Source of the DNA: Amedibacterium intestinale
Lineage (GTDB): Bacteria > Bacillota_I > Bacilli_A > Erysipelotrichales > Erysipelotrichaceae
Direction: 5' to 3'
DNA length: 64,000 nucleotides
NCBI RefSeq assembly: GCF_010537335.1
Contig: NZ_AP019711.1
Span: 744,001 to 808,000 of the forward strand
Shown one piece after another: positions 60,364-64,000 of the stretch (the stretch's first letter is position 1; each line of letters begins with the position of its first letter). A program made the translations under genes and the position numbers. The notes under the pieces were generated by a model, which was not told the origin of the DNA, made no database searches, and saw nothing but the letters and a program-made list of their open reading frames with translations.

Positions 60364-61239
60364 TTACTCCCCCGATTTTTTGAATTTTGCAAGAACGACT
60401 TTCGCTTCGTTTGTCAACGCAACACCATAATATTTTGATGATACGATTTCGGTGACCTGTGTTCTCTGTTTGAATTCGCTAGTTGTAGCAGTATCTTTTT
60501 TCAAGAAAATTGTTAATGCAGGAAGTTCGTCTTCTGTGTATTCTGTTTCGGGTGAATCGGGTTCAAGTTTAATAATTGGGTTTGTGAATACTCCCTCACT
60601 TTCTTTGATTTTGTTTGATTTTTTAATCCAACAACCCGCGATTTTTCCAATTGCTCCACGAACCGCAACACCACTTTCGAATTTATCAGCCGACAAGAAC
60701 ATTGGGTCTTTTAACAATACAGCTTCTTGAAGTGGTGAAATAAACATCACTTTTTCAACGCCGTCTTCTTCGTCCTCAAATTTTGTCACTGCGTCAACAA
60801 TACCTTCGTAATTGATTGTACTTGTTGTAGACATATCAACGATGTTTGTTGATTTCAACGCTTCCGCTAAAATATCATTGTCAACTTTACCCGCGATTGC
60901 TTTCGCCAACTGTGATTCAGCTTGTCCAATTGGATTTCCCAAACCACTCAAACGCGCTTCTTCTGTAATTCCAACGGCTTTCATTGCTTTCTTGATTTTG
61001 AAAGTTGTTGAAGAAGCCGTCATCTGTGTCAATCCAACTTCTGCGCCTTCTGCCACGTCTTCGGCGTCACCGATATATTTCCAACATGGAACTGTTTTTG
61101 TGTCCCCCGGAACTCCGACAAGTGTTGTGTCCACCTTTGCATATGGTGTGATTTTCAATAACGCTTCGATTTTTGCGTTAATCATTTGCCCCATGACCTG
61201 TGGGTTAATAACGTTTGCTAATAATGTTTCATTTGCCAT
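60364..61239 (-). CDS. Major capsid protein (N4 gp56-like/HK97 fold)
   Basis: 291 residues: VINPQVMGQMINAKIEALLK start, GDTKTVPCWKYIGDAEDVAEG and KAVGITEEARLSGLGNPIG E-loop/P-domain region, then MFISPLQEAVLL and the C-terminal TNEAKVVLAK. Matches the N4-gp56 family of major capsid proteins. Preceded by the scaffold gene. Confidence 0.88.
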   Translation of the reverse strand: MANETLLANVINPQVMGQMINAKIEALLKITPYAKVDTTLVGVPGDTKTVPCWKYIGDAEDVAEGAEVGLTQMTASSTTFKIKKAMKAVGITEEARLSGLGNPIGQAESQLAKAIAGKVDNDILAEALKSTNIVDMSTTSTINYEGIVDAVTKFEDEEDGVEKVMFISPLQEAVLLKDPMFLSADKFESGVAVRGAIGKIAGCWIKKSNKIKESEGVFTNPIIKLEPDSPETEYTEDELPALTIFLKKDTATTSEFKQRTQVTEIVSSKYYGVALTNEAKVVLAKFKKSGE

Positions 61240-61253
61240 TTTTAATTTCTCCT

Positions 61254-61901
61254 TTATTCTTTCATCAATGTTTCAAATGCTTCGGGGTTTTCCTGTGCGA
61301 ACTGTACGCGTTCCCCGTATGGTTTCTTTAAGAACTCCGCTTTTGTCATTCCACCGTCGTTGTCCTGTGGATTGTCAAGTTTGTGTTCTTCGATTTTCTT
61401 TTGTGAAGAACTTTCGAACTGATTTGGGAACTGTGTTTGTAAACCTTTCAATGTTTCTTCCCAACCTTTGATTTTCCCGTTTTCATCAAGTTTCACTTCG
61501 CCTTTTTCTTTCAGTTTGAAAGTCATATAGTCGACATCAGTGACTTTCGCTTCAAGAAGTGCGATTTGAATTGCATTGTCCAACTTGGTTTGTTCAAGTT
61601 CCTGTTGAAGTTTTTCAACCTGTCCTTCATATGTCGTGATTTTCCCTTGCAATTCTTCATCGTTTTTGTTTGATTTCTTCAAGTCGGCAATTAAATTGTT
61701 GGCGGTCGTCAATTCGTTTGTCTTTCCGTCCAATAACGCTTGTAATGCGTCATATTTGCCCTTGCCGATATACTCACCTGTTCCCAAGTTTGCAATCTTG
61801 ATTTGCTTGTCTTTGTTTGCTTCATCGCCGTTGAACGCGTTCACCTTTTCGACGAATTTTGCGTATAGTTCTTCACCTAAGATTTGTTTTAAAAATTCCA
61901 T
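61254..61901 (-). CDS. Capsid scaffold protein (GP20/DUF4355-like)
   Basis: 215 residues: MEFLKQILGEELYAKFVEKV start, central coiled coil (about 60-115, with ITTYEGQVEKLQQELEQTK), and a basic/aromatic C-terminus. AAAGGAG precedes the ATG used; an upstream in-frame ATG lacks one. Directs capsid assembly and lies just before the capsid gene. Confidence 0.88.
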   Translation of the reverse strand: MEFLKQILGEELYAKFVEKVNAFNGDEANKDKQIKIANLGTGEYIGKGKYDALQALLDGKTNELTTANNLIADLKKSNKNDEELQGKITTYEGQVEKLQQELEQTKLDNAIQIALLEAKVTDVDYMTFKLKEKGEVKLDENGKIKGWEETLKGLQTQFPNQFESSSQKKIEEHKLDNPQDNDGGMTKAEFLKKPYGERVQFAQENPEAFETLMKE

Positions 61902-61981
61902 TTTCTTTTTCTCCTTTTCGTTTTTAAACGTGGTTTCTTCCACCAAGAACAAACAGTTTAAATGACGTGTTCGGGTCAATT

Positions 61982-62001
61982 TGCCATTTTAAATGTCATG
62001 G
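61982..62001. repeat. Operator-like palindrome in the structural region
   Basis: TGCCATTTTAAATGTCATGG combines the left half of the repressor operator with the variant right half. No TATAAT is placed around it as at the other sites. Confidence 0.45.
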
Positions 62002-62026
62002 CTTGACAAAATAAAAACACGCTTCT

Positions 62027-62152
62027 TTAACGTGTAAGTTCTTCATGTCCCAATTCAATTAAAATTGCTTTGACTTCTTCTTTTAACGCTTTCGGAACGT
62101 CAACGAATTCAAGTTTTCCATCTAAAATTCGATAAACTAAAAAGTTTGCCAT
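62027..62152 (-). CDS. Small CD1375-like phage protein
   Basis: 41 residues starting MANFLVYRILDGKLEFVDVP, then KALKEEVKAILIELGHEEL. This matches short proteins found after tail-fibre genes in clostridial prophages. Its ATG follows the previous gene by 2 nt. Confidence 0.78.
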   Translation of the reverse strand: MANFLVYRILDGKLEFVDVPKALKEEVKAILIELGHEELTR

Positions 62153-62154
62153 GC

Positions 62155-62550
62155 TTACTCACCACCCATCATCATTAAAATTAAATCTTGCACCGCCTGT
62201 GCGGTCACTTCCTGTTCGATTCTTAATTTTTCAAGTTCACTCGGTTCGGGTTCGGGGATAGGGTATTTTTCCGCTTTTTCCTCTTCCGTCCATAAAATAA
62301 AGGCGTCGTGGAAGTTTGGACGCCCTTGTTCATCATATAAAGGTTTTTGGTATTTCATTTGTGTATAGTTAATTTGAGCATAACCATAAATTCGACCGTC
62401 TGCGCCCTCGTCAACTAATTCATAACCCTGTTCCATCATTTGAGATTCAGTTCTTGAATCTCCCAAGGCTTGATTGCCTGTGCTCCAAATGTCAATAATA
62501 CTTCCTTGTTCGTCTTTTTTTGCATATACTTTATATTTTATTTCTTCCAT
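62155..62550 (-). CDS. Tail-fibre-associated protein (XkdW-like place)
   Basis: 131 residues: YKVYAKKDEQGSIIDIWSTG start, GRIYGYAQINYTQMKYQKP and a proline/glutamate hinge (PEPEPSELEKLR), ending in a hydrophobic LILMMMGG. Likely a fibre chaperone or attachment protein, inferred from its position after the fibre genes. Confidence 0.62.
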   Translation of the reverse strand: MEEIKYKVYAKKDEQGSIIDIWSTGNQALGDSRTESQMMEQGYELVDEGADGRIYGYAQINYTQMKYQKPLYDEQGRPNFHDAFILWTEEEKAEKYPIPEPEPSELEKLRIEQEVTAQAVQDLILMMMGGE

Positions 62551-62560
62551 ATATTACCTC

Positions 62561-63442
62561 CTAAAGTGGTTCACACGTAATCATAACATCAAACGTATAC
62601 ACATGGTTTTTTAATGACTCACAACTTCCACCCTTGTACCTTATGAAATTTGCAAAATATTTGTCTATTACAGAAAAACTAAAATCTGCTTTATTGACCG
62701 CACCATCACTATTCGCAACTGATAGTATATTTATTATTGGGTTCTTTTCTTTTGGCATTTTATAACTAAAACCATCCATGAAATACGCACCTGTAGCAGT
62801 CGCCGTAAACTTTGCTCTTTCACAAAAAGGTAAACATCTTGTAAGTGCTAGTGTTTTATCTTCTGTTTGACCTTTATAAGCAATTTCTCCTTCAAATAAG
62901 CGTACACTATGCACTTTTAATTGAACGTTTGTATCAGTGTTGTTAAACACTAAAACATCAACATTTTTATTTTCATCAATGTCATTAGATTGTAAAGTCC
63001 AAGTAAATGAATATTGTTTTCTTTTTGCTTCTACTTGTATACTTTTTCTTTGTTTCCCAAATCCGACTTCGTTTGAAAATGAAACGTTACTTTCAAAATC
63101 ATAAACAGCTGTAAATTTTGTTCCAACTGGATATTTACTAACATTAGGATTTCTTTGTCTTAATACAGTTTGATTTGCTTTTACTTTGTTAATTAATACA
63201 CCATATCCACTTGGTAGTTGTGAAAGTTTATTTCCATTTGTTAGAATACAGTTCCACATGTCTAATGTATATCCGTTTTCTCCGTATTCGCTTTTTCCAC
63301 GTTGATTTATTTGAAAATCCCCATTTATTACAAGATTTGGGTGATAACCTTCAAATTGTTTGAATCTATCATCGACTAGCTTTTTAGTGTGCGCCCAAAA
63401 ACGTGAAAGCCCTGTTTCTTCTAAAAATTTATTGTTTGCCAT
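62561..63442 (-). CDS. Putative tail fibre / receptor-binding protein
   Basis: 293 residues. The N-terminal anchor (FLEETGLSRFWAHTKKLVDD) is a diverged copy of the one in the upstream fibre gene. The rest is a beta-rich carbohydrate-module-like domain starting NLVINGDFQINQRGKSEY, a form common in phage fibre tips. Likely determines host range. Confidence 0.75.
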   Translation of the reverse strand: MANNKFLEETGLSRFWAHTKKLVDDRFKQFEGYHPNLVINGDFQINQRGKSEYGENGYTLDMWNCILTNGNKLSQLPSGYGVLINKVKANQTVLRQRNPNVSKYPVGTKFTAVYDFESNVSFSNEVGFGKQRKSIQVEAKRKQYSFTWTLQSNDIDENKNVDVLVFNNTDTNVQLKVHSVRLFEGEIAYKGQTEDKTLALTRCLPFCERAKFTATATGAYFMDGFSYKMPKEKNPIINILSVANSDGAVNKADFSFSVIDKYFANFIRYKGGSCESLKNHVYTFDVMITCEPL

Positions 63443-63454
63443 ATAAACACCGCC

Positions 63455-64000
63455 TTAAACACAAATGGCGTCGATTTCTCCTTCTGTCAACGCCACCATG
63501 TCGGTTTTTTTCATATATCCCGATAAATCAATTTGTTTCGTTCCTAATTGTTCCCACTTGGAATTCACCCAAATGAATTCATCATATATATTTTGTCCCG
63601 CGCCACTATTTGCCTTTAAATAAATTGTTCCGTCTTTTCCCGATGAAGGCAAAGCCGAAACGACTTCGTATTTGAAACCCGAAATACCACTAATCGCACT
63701 AGAAATCGCACTTGATACTTGACTAGCCGTTTGATAACCGCTATCGTTTGTCACTTGTGACACTTTGGTCGGAACTGTAATGTTGACGCCTTTTGAACTC
63801 GGTGTCAGTGCGCTCCCGTTCACTGATACTTTTTCAATGACGTTTACTTGCGCCCCTGTTGCGATACCGCCTAATTTTTGTTTTTCTGCCGTCGTATAAT
63901 CATTTGTTGACAATACTTTTGAACCGTCTTTTAATACGAATTTTTCTTTGATTTTCGCCCAAAGCGTTGACACTCCCGTTTGGTCTAAATATTTCGCCAT
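63455..64000 (-). CDS. Putative tail fibre protein
   Basis: 181 residues, MAKYLDQTGVSTLWAKIKEK anchor, then low-complexity repeats with YTTAEKQKLGGIATGAQ, typical of fibre shafts, and a C-terminal FIWVNSKWEQLG module. The ATG coincides with the last base of the window, so the start looks natural but nothing upstream can be checked. Confidence 0.75.
   Translation of the reverse strand: MAKYLDQTGVSTLWAKIKEKFVLKDGSKVLSTNDYTTAEKQKLGGIATGAQVNVIEKVSVNGSALTPSSKGVNITVPTKVSQVTNDSGYQTASQVSSAISSAISGISGFKYEVVSALPSSGKDGTIYLKANSGAGQNIYDEFIWVNSKWEQLGTKQIDLSGYMKKTDMVALTEGEIDAICV

Noticed and set aside
60812-61471. Plus-strand ORF of 219 codons opposite capsid and scaffold genes
   Set aside because: It crosses two real genes on the other strand and shows no protein-like motifs.

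Overview
The window comes from a low-GC Gram-positive (Bacillota) chromosome. Erysipelotrichia, i.e. relatives of Clostridium innocuum, is the best guess from the gene set: AT-rich codons, strong GGAGG ribosome sites, BceRSAB, a TPP riboswitch salvage operon, and a SirTM/Zn-macrodomain pair. That placement is inference, since no rRNA gene is present. About 42 kb is chromosomal. From about 42.0 kb to the right edge is a siphovirus-type prophage that continues beyond the window.

Chromosomal part. Positions 1-6.3 kb hold a LysR-controlled leftward locus: an Fe-S/FMN/FAD old-yellow-enzyme oxidoreductase, a quinate/shikimate dehydrogenase-like protein, an MFS carrier and a TRAP transporter cut by the window edge. 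Two nearly identical promoter/operator blocks drive the first two genes. Positions 6.3-8.9 kb hold a rightward anabolic unit, aroE-aroK fusion plus DAHP synthase. It is preceded by an 18-codon Phe/Tyr-rich leader peptide that runs into a terminator, which looks like ribosome-mediated attenuation. Positions 9.0-12.8 kb are a thiamin salvage operon (thiM, thiE, HAD phosphatase, thiD, tenA) behind a TPP riboswitch. Positions 13.2-19.0 kb carry a GNAT enzyme and a hexitol locus (PTS EIICBA, DeoR-type regulator, zinc dehydrogenase, divergent PfkB kinase). Positions 19.1-19.6 kb are mobile-element debris: a frameshifted tnpV and a MarR fragment. Positions 19.8-24.9 kb hold a macrodomain/sirtuin/ABC importer/ferredoxin-flavin operon with a divergent HxlR regulator. 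Positions 25.0-29.6 kb are a BceRSAB peptide-resistance module, followed by an XRE regulator with two small membrane proteins. Positions 30.7-33.9 kb are an IS66-family element with 8-bp target duplication, itself broken by an IS3-family element. Positions 34.0-41.9 kb are housekeeping genes: an APC permease, M18 aminopeptidase, zinc metalloprotease, radical SAM protein, class-I amidotransferase, a VTT membrane protein and a NagD-type HAD.

Prophage. Reading leftward from the right edge: tail-fibre genes, scaffold, capsid, connectors, tail tube, tape measure, Dit, tail-tip proteins, holin and amidase; then an accessory block (small protein, VWA-like protein, MoxR-type AAA+ ATPase); then an RHH protein with an antirepressor; then a cI-like repressor, a broken ImmA and a large serine integrase at the left end. 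One gene at 46.0-46.5 kb points the other way from its own strong promoter. Four promoters in this region carry the same palindrome (consensus ATGCCATT-N3-AATGGCAT) between -35 and -10, including the repressor's own promoter and both accessory promoters. One repressor therefore probably controls all of them.

Terminase and portal genes, the right attachment site and the TRAP substrate-binding protein lie outside the window. No tRNA, rRNA or CRISPR array was seen.
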